Notes under the pieces: model-generated
What the model saw: the letters and a program-made list of their open reading frames with translations, nothing else
What the model was told of the DNA's origin: nothing
Databases searched by the model: none
Position numbers and translations under genes: made by a program
DNA from: Segetimicrobium sp035279545
GTDB lineage: Bacteria > Sysuimicrobiota > Sysuimicrobiia > Sysuimicrobiales > Segetimicrobiaceae
DNA length: 30,831 nucleotides
NCBI GenBank assembly: GCA_035279545.1
Contig: DATEHM010000275.1
Location: 1-30,831 of the forward strand
Reading direction: 5' to 3'
Shown here: positions 24,463 to 30,831 of the stretch, piece after piece
Layout: each line of letters starts with the position of its first letter
How positions within the stretch are numbered: position 1 is the first letter of the stretch

Positions 24463-26739
24463 TCACCCTGGGAATCCTTCCTGCACCGCCGCGGCCGGCG
24501 GCACCGGTTCCGGGGCGGCCCCGACGGCGGTGTCCCCAAAATGCCATGGCCCTTCGGGCTCCGCCTCATAGTAGCTGGCGTAATAGCGATCGTAGCCTCC
24601 GACGACCCCGGTCGGAACCGCGGTCACCGCCACCCCGAGGATGCGGGCGCCCACGGCCTGCAGCTGCTGCTGCGTCCTGTACGCGGCCTCCCGGGGCGTC
24701 GTGCCAACCTTGACCACCAGGAGGACCCCGTCCACGGAGGAGGCCAACACCGCGGCATCGCTCACCGGGAGAACCGGAGGAGCCAGGAGCACCAACACGT
24801 CCGCTTCCTCGCGGGCCTGTTGAAGCACCGTCCTCATGCGGTCGCTCCCCAGCAGCTCCGCCGGGTGAGAAGGCCTCCGCCCGGCGGGGAGAAACCACAG
24901 ATTTTCTACCCCCGTTCGCACCACCGCTTGCCGCACCGACAGCCCATCGGTGAGGAGGTCGCTGAGGCCGTTCGCGGCCTCATCCCGGACCGTGCGCAAG
25001 GCCCAGCACTGGTCCAGCGCGGGCTTGCGCAGATCACATTCCATCAACCATACGCGCCGACCCATTTGGGCCAAGGCGATCGCCAGATTGGCAGCGACGA
25101 CATCTTGCCCCTCCCCAGGCCCGGGGCTCGTGACGAGCAGGGTGCGGAGCGGCTCCTTGTGGAGGTAGAGCAGGTTCGTCCGGAGATACCGGAACGACTC
25201 GACAAAGGCGGCCCGGAGACGCGCCGCGGCCTGCAGCGATGCCGCCGAGGGGCGCCACTGGGGGAAGAGGTACCAGAGCGGGCTGGCGGTCAGCGCCGGC
25301 GGTGCGCCGCCTTGCCCGTCCCACTGATGCTGCGGGTGGCGAGGGAGCCGCGGGATCAGACCTAAGATCGGCACCCCCAGCACCTGCGCGGCGTCCTCGC
25401 CGGACTTCATCGGATCATCGAAATGCTCCTTGACGAGCGCACCGCCCGTGCCGACGATCAAGCCCAGGAAACCGCCGAGAATCAGGTCCATCGACCGCGA
25501 TCTCGCCGGCTTTGGCGGGACTTTGGCCGGATCCACCACGCGCACCGCGCTTCCGATCGACGCCTCGGCGATGCGGGCCTGCTGAAGCTTGTCGGAAAGG
25601 ATCTGGTCGACCGTTTCGGCGTCCTTGGCCTGGCGAGCCAGCCGCACCTGCTCGAGCTCCCGCGCGGGTAACTGCCGGAGCTTGTTCCCGTACTCTTGGA
25701 TCGCCGCGGTCAGCGCTCCCTCCCGGGCGTCGTAGGAGGCGTTGACCACCTCGTCCTGCCTCAGCTGTTGGGCGAGCTGCTGGTAGACCGGGTCCACCCC
25801 GTAGTGATCGACTTGCAGGCTCCGGGACAGCTCGGCGTCCAGGCGGCGCTTGGTCTCCTGAATCTTCGCTTCCTCGGCAATCAACCCAGGGTACTTTTGG
25901 GTGAACTGCCGGCGCATGCCGGACACGTTGATCTCCTCGGACGCCAGCTGATTCTGCAGGCTGGTGATGAGCGGGCTGGGGATCCACTGGGTAGGTGCCA
26001 CCTGGGACTGCGAGGCGAGGCGGGCCCGGCTCGCCGTAATCCTCGCCTGTGTTTCCTGCCGCAACGTGCGCACGTCCACCAACTCGGCCTGCAGCTGGCC
26101 GAGCCGGTTCAGGCTCTGCACGGTTTGATCCTGAACCGCCACATCCCCATGCTGAGACTTAAATGCGGCCAGCGCTTCCTCCCTCGCCCGCAGCTTCGGG
26201 GCGGCGACCGTGAGCTGCTGCTCGATGGCCTGACGCAGTTGGGCGGCGCGGAGCCTGCGCGCCCTAAGGTCCATGTCGATGAGGCTTGCGGTCACCGCAT
26301 TCGCGGCGTCCGCGGCGACCCGAGGGTTTCGGTTTGCGACGCTGATCACGAGCAGCTGTGTTTGATGCAGTGGATTCACCCGCACGGTGGTCAGGACCAC
26401 GCTGGCCAGCTGAGCCCCCAGCGTAGGGGCCAGTCGCGCCTGGGCCCCCTGCAAGACGGTATCGCTCCGAACCAGTTCGGCGAGGGTGGAGAGGTCGGGA
26501 GACATGGCTTGCGCCTCTGCGTTCGGGTCGGTGGGGCCGAACGCCGGTTGGTTGAGGACGACCTCCGGCGGCACCTTGTCCTGCGTGATGATCGTCGACG
26601 CCCGGTACACGGGAGGCACGACCAACGCGGCCATCGCCCCCAGCCCGAGCCCGATGAGCAGAGCCCGCAGGACCCACTGCCGACGACGGTAGACCACATC
26701 CACGATGTCTCGTAGCCGCAACTCGTAACCCTTGGTCAT
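24463..26739 (-). CDS. Wzz/Wzc-like co-polymerase with degenerate BY-kinase domain
   Basis: About 758 residues from ATG 26739 (GGAGG eight bases upstream; the GTG at 26754 would overlap that site). Architecture: Wzz domain with TM1 (ALLIGLGLGAMAALVV), a long periplasmic coiled coil, a Pro-rich stretch (AKVPPKPAR) and TM2 (LILGGFLGLIVGTGGAL), then a cytoplasmic BY-kinase-like domain. The nucleotide motifs are altered: Walker A reads SPGPGEGQD where GEGKS/T is normal, Walker A' has MECDLRKP, and the Walker B region reads VLVLLAPP where IIDTPP is usual, losing the Asp. A tyrosine-rich tail (YDRYYASYYE) remains. Length control of the polymer is the likely role; kinase activity looks doubtful. Confidence 0.92.
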   Translation of the reverse strand: MTKGYELRLRDIVDVVYRRRQWVLRALLIGLGLGAMAALVVPPVYRASTIITQDKVPPEVVLNQPAFGPTDPNAEAQAMSPDLSTLAELVRSDTVLQGAQARLAPTLGAQLASVVLTTVRVNPLHQTQLLVISVANRNPRVAADAANAVTASLIDMDLRARRLRAAQLRQAIEQQLTVAAPKLRAREEALAAFKSQHGDVAVQDQTVQSLNRLGQLQAELVDVRTLRQETQARITASRARLASQSQVAPTQWIPSPLITSLQNQLASEEINVSGMRRQFTQKYPGLIAEEAKIQETKRRLDAELSRSLQVDHYGVDPVYQQLAQQLRQDEVVNASYDAREGALTAAIQEYGNKLRQLPARELEQVRLARQAKDAETVDQILSDKLQQARIAEASIGSAVRVVDPAKVPPKPARSRSMDLILGGFLGLIVGTGGALVKEHFDDPMKSGEDAAQVLGVPILGLIPRLPRHPQHQWDGQGGAPPALTASPLWYLFPQWRPSAASLQAAARLRAAFVESFRYLRTNLLYLHKEPLRTLLVTSPGPGEGQDVVAANLAIALAQMGRRVWLMECDLRKPALDQCWALRTVRDEAANGLSDLLTDGLSVRQAVVRTGVENLWFLPAGRRPSHPAELLGSDRMRTVLQQAREEADVLVLLAPPVLPVSDAAVLASSVDGVLLVVKVGTTPREAAYRTQQQLQAVGARILGVAVTAVPTGVVGGYDRYYASYYEAEPEGPWHFGDTAVGAAPEPVPPAAAVQEGFPG

Positions 26740-26761
26740 AGGAGAGGCCTCCACATCCTCC

Positions 26762-28018
26762 CTAGAAAGGCTTGAAGATGCTGGCGATGCCCGCCAGGAT
26801 GCTCACGATCGTCTGGATGCCGGTGACCTTGTTTTGCGGGACGACCACAACGTCCCCCGGCTCGATCGGCACATCTTGTGAGATATCGCCGGTCCGCAGC
26901 ATTGCCTGGAGATCGGCGGAAATGAGCGCGCCGCGCCCGTTTGGCAGCGGGGTCGTGGTCGTCGCCGGGGGCCCGGCGACGAGGTCGCCGCCGTTGGGCA
27001 CCTCAGCCAGGACATTCGGTCCGGTGCCGGGCCTCCGGACGATATAGACGGTCTTGGCTGTGCCCGGTCCGGGCTGCGGACCCCCCGCCATCGCGATCGC
27101 CTGAAGCATCGTCACCTGCCCCTTGATGGTGAATGCGCCCGGGGCGCGGACGTCACCGAGCACGTAGAACTTGTTGTTGACCTCCTCGGGGACGTAGAGC
27201 GTGTCGCCCGGCTTCAGCGGCACGTTGAACCCGGTGTTCTGGTCGAGGAGGAGATCATCCAGCACGAGATCCTGGGAGGCGCCCGTGGACCGGACCAACC
27301 GGGCCTGCGTCAACGACGCGCGGTCGGTGAGCCCCCCGGCCATCAGCAGGGCGTCCAGGACCCGCATGTTGCCTTTGATACGGATGCGCCCAGGATGGAC
27401 CACCTGTCCTTCGATCGTCACCATGTTGGTGAGATCCTCGGGCACCACCAGCGTCTCACCGCCGTGCAGCGCCACGTTGAGGCTGACGTTTCCGGCAAGC
27501 GCCCGGTCGACGTCCACGGCCGCCGGCGCCTCCCCGGGGCGCAGGACCTGGACCGCCGTGGTTGAGGCGGAGTCGGTCAGGCCCCCCGCCGCCGCGATGA
27601 GATCCAGCAGGCGCGCCCCCGCCGGCAACTCGTACACCCCGGGGTGAGCCACCTGGCCGAGCATCGAAACCCGGATCTTCCTGAAATCCTTGATCATGAC
27701 GGTGACATGAGGATCCAGGATGTACGTGGCGTACGCCTTGGTGAGGGACGCCATCAGCCGATCGACCGTTGTCCCGATCGTGGGAACGGAACCGATCAGG
27801 GGAAGGGCGATCCGGTTGTCGGGCCCGATCGTGACCGTGCGGGTGAGGTCGGCATACCCCCAGACGGAGACATCCAGCACATCCCCGGGCCCAAGCTGGT
27901 ACGTGGTCCCAGGGGTCTGGCTATTCGCCGGAACGCCCGCCAGGAGCATCACGAACACCGCCAGTAGCGCCACGGCCGACCGTTGCACCCGCCGAAGACT
28001 CTGTCCGTCCCTCATCAT
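26762..28018 (-). CDS. Wza-like polysaccharide export protein with SLBB domains
   Basis: About 418 residues from ATG 28018, which follows GGAGGG by six bases; ATGs further upstream lack such a site. A signal peptide (SAVALLAVFVMLLAGVPANSQ) precedes a polysaccharide export domain (YQLGPGDVLDVSVWGYADLTRTVTI) and at least three SLBB-type repeats (VSMLGQVAHPGVYELPAG, VTIEGQVVHPGRIRIKG, YVLGDVRAPGAFTIKG, each followed by an (L)AMAGG-like turn). No lipobox cysteine follows the signal peptide, unlike classical Wza. The C-terminus ends in a hydrophobic stretch (IVSILAGIASIFKPF). It probably forms the periplasmic or outer-membrane part of the export channel. It is the first structural gene of the locus and lies 22 bases before the Wzc-like gene. 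Confidence 0.92.
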   Translation of the reverse strand: MMRDGQSLRRVQRSAVALLAVFVMLLAGVPANSQTPGTTYQLGPGDVLDVSVWGYADLTRTVTIGPDNRIALPLIGSVPTIGTTVDRLMASLTKAYATYILDPHVTVMIKDFRKIRVSMLGQVAHPGVYELPAGARLLDLIAAAGGLTDSASTTAVQVLRPGEAPAAVDVDRALAGNVSLNVALHGGETLVVPEDLTNMVTIEGQVVHPGRIRIKGNMRVLDALLMAGGLTDRASLTQARLVRSTGASQDLVLDDLLLDQNTGFNVPLKPGDTLYVPEEVNNKFYVLGDVRAPGAFTIKGQVTMLQAIAMAGGPQPGPGTAKTVYIVRRPGTGPNVLAEVPNGGDLVAGPPATTTTPLPNGRGALISADLQAMLRTGDISQDVPIEPGDVVVVPQNKVTGIQTIVSILAGIASIFKPF

Positions 28019-28236
28019 CCTTGACCCTCCCCAGCCCATACCATCACCTCGGACGTGCACCCGGGGCATCGGGGCACTCCCTATAGAGCAGTCGATCCTG
28101 CGTTTGAGGCACACCTGAGGATGCGCAACGAGACAATCCCCAACCCGTGCGTTTCGGAGGGGACGCGTTTCGGAGAAAACCTCGCGCCGCAGCCGGGGCC
28201 AACGGTCGGCGCATCGCCGATATCTCTAGCCGGGGA

Positions 28237-28449
28237 TCAGCTGAAGCGTCGGCCATTGCCGTGGTCAGATGCGTGCCGCAAGATGTAGCACAACTCCCGC
28301 TGTCCGTTGTGGCCGCTTGCGAAGTACAGCCCGATCACTACGTACTGGCCGCCCTGATAGCGGACGGTGCGTTCCCCGCGGTCCGTGCCAGCCGCGGCGC
28401 ACTCGTCCGCCCGTGCATTGACTATTGCCCTGTCCAGCTCGATTCCGCC
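28237..28449 (-). other. Cryptic leader ORF without an ordinary start codon (70 codons)
   Basis: An open frame that reads like protein: GGIELDRAIVNARADECAAA, GTDRGERTVRYQGGQYVVIG, LYFASGHNGQRELCYILRHA, SDHGNGRRFS, stop at 28237. Its first 23 codons match a remnant in the copy-1 leader (21507-21575), with mainly synonymous or conservative changes. In frame between the predicted transcription start (about 28489) and this block there is no ATG, GTG or TTG. The only unusual candidate is ATC at 28443, conserved in both copies and preceded by GGCGG. Either it uses a rare start, or it is a relic whose start was lost, or it is read through a frameshift. No known domain is recognised. Confidence 0.4.
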
Positions 28450-28565
28450 GCCCCGCTGTTTCCAGGTTGGAACACTATCAAGTGGCTTACATTACTTTGT
28501 ACCGCGCGAGGGGGCGGACGTCGATATATCAGGCGGCGGAAGCGTGCTAATTCGAACGATAGACT
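28436..28565 (-). repeat. Duplicated promoter/leader module, copy 2 (before the exporter operon)
   Basis: Partner of 21562-21687. Blocks on the plus strand: AGCTCGATTCCGCCG (28436-28450), CTTTGTACYGCGC (28495-28507), CGTCGATATATC (28519-28530) and AATTCGAAMGATAGACT (28549-28565). Order and orientation are identical and spacing differs by a few bases only. It lies 86 bases downstream of the intact response-regulator gene. Confidence 0.85.
28496..28524 (-). promoter_or_regulatory. Predicted promoter of the exporter/polysaccharide operon
   Basis: -35 TCGACG (28519-28524) and -10 TACAAA (28496-28501) with 17-base spacing, the same hexamers as at 21620-21648. GATATATC overlaps the -35, and TTCGAA with the flanking TCTATC sits upstream, as expected for an activator site. 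A start near 28489 gives a leader of about 470 bases before the exporter ATG, long enough to host an attenuation or antitermination signal. Confidence 0.55.
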
Positions 28566-28650
28566 CTTGCGGCGAGGGAGTAGGACGTCTGCGGTCCGGG
28601 GGCCATCTGGTTAGCGGACCGAGGTCTCCGCAGGGGCGGGACGCCGGCCG

Positions 28651-29346
28651 CTACTTGATCAGGCCTTTCCGCAGGACGTAGGCGACGGCCTGGGCGCGGT
28701 TCCGGGCGGGGAGCTTCCGGAGAATGTGGCGGATGTGCGTCTTGACCGTGCCCTCCGCGACCACGAAGCGGGTGGCGATCTCTTGGTCCGTCCGCCCCTT
28801 GGCGACCTCCACCAGGATGTCGAGTTCGCGGGGGGTGAGCCCCCCGGACTCAGGCCGTTGGGCTCCCCGCCGCTCCCGGGCCAGCCGGCCCAGACGCTCC
28901 ATCAGCTTGCGCGTGATCTCCGGGTGGAAGAAGGCGCGCCCATGACACACCGAGCGCACGGCGGTCGCGAGGTTGGTGCCCGGGATGTCCTTGAGGATGT
29001 AGCCGGTCGCCCCGGCCTCGATGGCCTCAAGCGCCTTCGCATCGTCGAGATGGTCGGTCATCACGATCACCTCGATCTGCGGCATCGCCTGCTTAATCAT
29101 CCGGGTGGCGCCGAGACCATCCTCCTCACCGAGCTCTTGATCCATCAGGACCACGTTGGGTTTGAGTTCCAGGGCCACGCGAATCGCCTCGTCGGCGCTG
29201 TCGGCCTCGCCGATCACCTTGATATCCTCAAAAGCATTCAGCACCCAGCTGATTCCCTGGCGCATCAGCACCAAGTCAATAGCCAGGATCACTCGAACCT
29301 GTTGCGGCGTCTTCTCGGCGGTGGCTACGCTCGTCCCGGTGAGCAT
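28651..29346 (-). CDS. NarL/FixJ (LuxR-type) response regulator with atypical receiver
   Basis: 231 residues. Receiver domain residues 17-135: phospho-acceptor D69 (VVLMDQ), T97 (VIVMTD) and K119 (YILKD) are conserved, but the acidic pair normally written DD is I23-D24 (VILAIDLV), so one metal-binding acidic residue is missing. The usual MP after the phospho-site is LG. A LuxR-type helix-turn-helix lies at residues about 168-225 (GLTPRELDILVEVAKGRTDQ ... VKTHIRHILRKL). ATG start at 29346 with GAGGGG three bases upstream. No sensor kinase is in the window. It is the obvious candidate regulator of the two promoter modules; a decayed relative sits beside the second one. Confidence 0.92.
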   Translation of the reverse strand: MLTGTSVATAEKTPQQVRVILAIDLVLMRQGISWVLNAFEDIKVIGEADSADEAIRVALELKPNVVLMDQELGEEDGLGATRMIKQAMPQIEVIVMTDHLDDAKALEAIEAGATGYILKDIPGTNLATAVRSVCHGRAFFHPEITRKLMERLGRLARERRGAQRPESGGLTPRELDILVEVAKGRTDQEIATRFVVAEGTVKTHIRHILRKLPARNRAQAVAYVLRKGLIK

Positions 29347-29382
29347 GTACCCCTCTATCCCCTAAGACCCAATTCTAGCGTT

Positions 29383-29394
29383 TCTATCGATAGA
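29383..29394. promoter_or_regulatory. Perfect palindrome upstream of the response-regulator gene
   Basis: TCTATCGATAGA is a 12-base perfect palindrome 37 bases before the response-regulator start. Its half TCTATC recurs in both promoter modules as GTCTATC(T/G)TTCGAA on the minus strand. A binding site for the LuxR-type regulator, allowing self-regulation, is a reasonable inference but not shown. Confidence 0.4.
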
Positions 29395-29436
29395 TGGATA
29401 TTGATTTCGCGCCGCTAGTCCCTTCCTTCGCTTAAC

Positions 29437-29466
29437 GGATTCGCCCTCGCCATATGAGGAGGCGTA
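29437..29466 (+). repeat. Direct repeat, copy A
   Basis: The plus strand reads GGATTC-G-CCCTC-G-CCATATGA-GGAGGCGTA. The second copy at 29495 differs by two substitutions and one inserted A. Each copy is followed within a few bases by ATCATC. Function unknown; it lies between the response regulator and a secreted-protein gene. Confidence 0.7.
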
Positions 29467-29494
29467 CCATCATCAAAGGGACAATCCGCTTGGT

Positions 29495-29525
29495 GGATTC
29501 TCCCTCACCATATGAAGGAGGCGTA
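29495..29525 (+). repeat. Direct repeat, copy B
   Basis: The plus strand reads GGATTC-T-CCCTC-A-CCATATGAA-GGAGGCGTA, starting 58 bases after copy A. The order GGATTC, CCATATGA, GGAGG is kept, with 28 of 31 aligned positions identical. Confidence 0.7.
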
Positions 29526-30061
29526 ACGGGATCATCAGAGAGACGTCGAAATGGCGTTCCCCCCATACGTGCGATCGCCAGGGGTGGGTGGTGCGTGGAG
29601 CATACAGGGGTCCTCGCGGACGGCGGATCAGGAAACCTTCACGGGAGGCCGGGGGTCTCTTCCGCCAGTCGTGGAGGAGATCCCCACCGGAGGAGCCTGT
29701 CCTGAACGGCGCTCACGCCGCCACCCCAGAAGAAGCGAGGGACAAGAGGAAGTGGAGAAACCGGCATGCGATCCTCTCCGGAGGCCAAGCCGACAGCACA
29801 TTAACTTCCGGCCTCCAGGCCACCCATCATCGCTTCCGTGGTAAAGCGATACCTAGGGGGATTCAAAATGAGGAGGGACTCGGCCAGGTGCGCTCGCTTA
29901 TGGTGAGCCTTCGGCGGCTGCAAATGGGTGACCAGCGGAGATTGTGAATGCGGGCTCCTGCAGAGGATCTGCCGACCCCTCCGGTGCCGAACTCCAGTAG
30001 ACTTGAGGGGCGGCTCGCGTTCAGGCCGATCGAGATTGGAGGCGTGCCGCTCTCCCCACCA

Positions 30062-30580
30062 TCATCTCGATGAGGTTGCGAGAACGCTCACAGGGAACGA
30101 TCCGGGGACCGCCAGGGGAGCCCCCGAGATGCCGGCGGACTGCGTGGACGCGAGGAGCGTGTTCAGGAGCTGCGCCAGATTGACCGTGGTATTCTGCGCC
30201 GGATTTGGCCCGGGGATCACCAGGTGCAGCTGCAGAAACGAGGGCCCCCCTCCGAAAGCCGGCGCCACGCGCAGGGGGATCACCAGCGAGCCGGTGGCAG
30301 GCGTCGGCGTGAGCACGAGGATGCTCGGAAGGATCGGCGTGGGCCTATTGGCGCCCGGCGCCTGAAAAACCGTTACACCCGGACCCTTCGGCACCAAGAT
30401 CGATGGGGTAGGCGGGCCCACGGGGGGGACGCTTGAGGGGGAGAAGATGATGATCGTTCCCCCCACTGTCCCAGCGGGGGAGGTCGCATCGGCGTACGCC
30501 GCCCGGGCCTGCGAAAGTGCCCCGCCGAATCCCGCCAGCAGCGCCACGAACGCGGCGATCGCCGCCGTCCTCCGCATCAT
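30062..30580 (-). CDS. Secreted Pro/Gly-rich hypothetical protein
   Basis: 172 residues starting MMRRTAAIAAFVALLAGFGG, with a cleavage-like SQARAAYA, so a Sec signal peptide is likely. The mature part is low in charge and rich in Pro, Thr, Val and Ala, with short strands (TIIIFSPSSVPPVGPPTP, SLVIPLRVAPAFGGGP, LQLHLVIPGPNPAQNTTV). No domain is recognised; it could be an extracellular or envelope structural protein. GAGGAG five bases before the ATG supports the start. It is followed (leftward) by the gene-poor stretch and preceded by a DUF5666-like gene in the same direction, 107 bases away, with which it may be cotranscribed. Confidence 0.7.
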   Translation of the reverse strand: MMRRTAAIAAFVALLAGFGGALSQARAAYADATSPAGTVGGTIIIFSPSSVPPVGPPTPSILVPKGPGVTVFQAPGANRPTPILPSILVLTPTPATGSLVIPLRVAPAFGGGPSFLQLHLVIPGPNPAQNTTVNLAQLLNTLLASTQSAGISGAPLAVPGSFPVSVLATSSR

Positions 30581-30686
30581 CCCGACTCCTCAGCCGCGAC
30601 CTCGAAGGCCATCCGACCACCCCACTTCGGCAGATCCCAACCGGCGCCCTTGCGCGAGGCCAGGCCCGCGGTCTTCCCGCACACGT

Positions 30687-30831
30687 TTAGGCCGGGCCAG
30701 GCCGGTCAAGGACGATCGTCGACGCCTTGATGCTCCCGTCCGCATTGCCGGTCCCCCGGACGCTGATCCGCATCCCCGGCTTGAGATCCCGCAACCGCAA
30801 CGTGACCAGCCGGTGAATCTGTGTCGCGGCA
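30687..30831 (-). CDS. C-terminus of a DUF5666-like protein, partial
   Basis: The last 47 codons of a gene entering from the right edge. The end reads VTLRLRDLKPGMRISVRGTG, then NADGSIKASTIVLDRPGPA. The 'L-x-x-G-x-x-(V/I)-x-V-x-G ... DGS-x-x-A-x-x-I' pattern is that of DUF5666, a small beta-barrel domain found in exported bacterial proteins, often in tandem. The stop TAA is at 30687. Nothing more can be said without the rest of the gene. Confidence 0.65.
   Translation of the reverse strand, partial: AATQIHRLVTLRLRDLKPGMRISVRGTGNADGSIKASTIVLDRPGPA

Larger units (their letters stand above)
28019..28650. other. Regulatory region between the response regulator and the exporter gene
   Basis: These 632 bases contain the second promoter/leader module (28436-28565) and a cryptic ORF (28237-28449), both on the minus strand. 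The last 218 bases before the exporter start form the rest of the leader; within them GCGTTTCGGAG occurs twice (28149-28159 and 28165-28175), 16 bases apart. Nothing specific was seen in 28566-28650 apart from GC-rich stems without T-runs. Confidence 0.7.
29347..30061. other. Gene-poor 715-base stretch right of the response regulator
   Basis: No gene is supported with confidence. It holds the palindrome at 29383-29394, a 30-base direct repeat (29437-29466 and 29495-29525) and a hairpin ATCGCTT/AAGCGAT at 29829-29850. The hairpin is followed by a GGGGG-preceded ATG (29868) whose frame closes after 12 codons. Two further tiny plus-strand frames follow (29894-29941; 29948-30073). Longer plus-strand frames at 29454-29844 have Arg/Gly/Pro-rich, domain-less translations. 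Confidence 0.5.

Noticed and set aside
29779..29812. GGAGGCC/GGCCTCC inverted repeat as a terminator
   Set aside because: Large loop (about 20 bases) and no following T-run on either strand.
29454..29844. Overlapping plus-strand frames of 83-119 codons right of the response regulator
   Set aside because: Arg/Gly/Pro-rich translations without domains or convincing start signals; reported only as part of a gene-poor stretch.
29948..30073. 41-codon plus-strand ORF after two other tiny frames
   Set aside because: Stop/start proximity suggests coupling, but there is no Shine-Dalgarno or similarity to support it, and it converges on the end of the secreted-protein gene.

Overview
The window is GC-rich bacterial DNA, with genes packed almost entirely on the minus strand. 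Most of it (about 2.8 to 29.3 kb) is one exopolysaccharide or capsule locus of the Wzx/Wzy type. The host is not identifiable to phylum from sequence alone. A Wza-like export protein with SLBB domains implies an outer membrane, while a DivIVA-like coiled-coil protein hints at lineages that keep DivIVA. No rRNA, tRNA, CRISPR array or insertion sequence was seen.

Left flank (1-2.9 kb): the start of a Zn-ribbon/coiled-coil protein, a secreted NxxGxxAF tandem-repeat protein and a divergent amidohydrolase. Between the amidohydrolase and the end of the polysaccharide locus is a self-contained minus-strand unit: a near-consensus sigma70-type promoter, a class I cyclic di-GMP riboswitch (GEMM-I), a 49-codon ORF with its Shine-Dalgarno directly after the aptamer, and an intrinsic terminator.

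Polysaccharide locus, read in transcription order (right to left): a NarL/FixJ-type response regulator (28.7-29.3 kb), a regulated promoter/leader, a Wza-like exporter, a Wzz/Wzc-like co-polymerase whose kinase motifs are degenerate, a polyprenyl-phosphate sugar transferase, a DivIVA-like protein, a second copy of the promoter/leader with a decayed response-regulator fragment above it, a NusG-family elongation factor, a polysaccharide deacetylase, a Wzy-type polymerase/ligase, a beta-helix protein, a GT4 glycosyltransferase, a WecB/TagA/CpsF transferase, an 861-residue three-domain fusion (nucleotidyltransferase-like, thymidylate-kinase-like, APH-like), a Wzx-type flippase, a beta-helix fragment, a CelD/BcsL-type acetyltransferase, an FAD oxidoreductase, an ATP-grasp enzyme, a methyltransferase, a second deacetylase and a last GT4 glycosyltransferase. 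The set plausibly starts, elongates, decorates, flips, polymerises and exports a lipid-linked glycan.

Most notable: (1) the promoter/leader module exists twice, before the exporter and before the NusG-like gene, with blocks identical over 12-17 bases and matching -35/-10 spacing. Both copies sit downstream of a response regulator (intact in one, a remnant in the other), and both contain related coding sequence with no ordinary start codon. (2) The c-di-GMP riboswitch appears to control only a tiny orphan ORF. (3) The Wzc-like protein looks like a pseudokinase. Right flank (29.3-30.8 kb): a 715-base gene-poor stretch with a 30-base direct repeat, a secreted Pro-rich protein and the end of a DUF5666-like protein.
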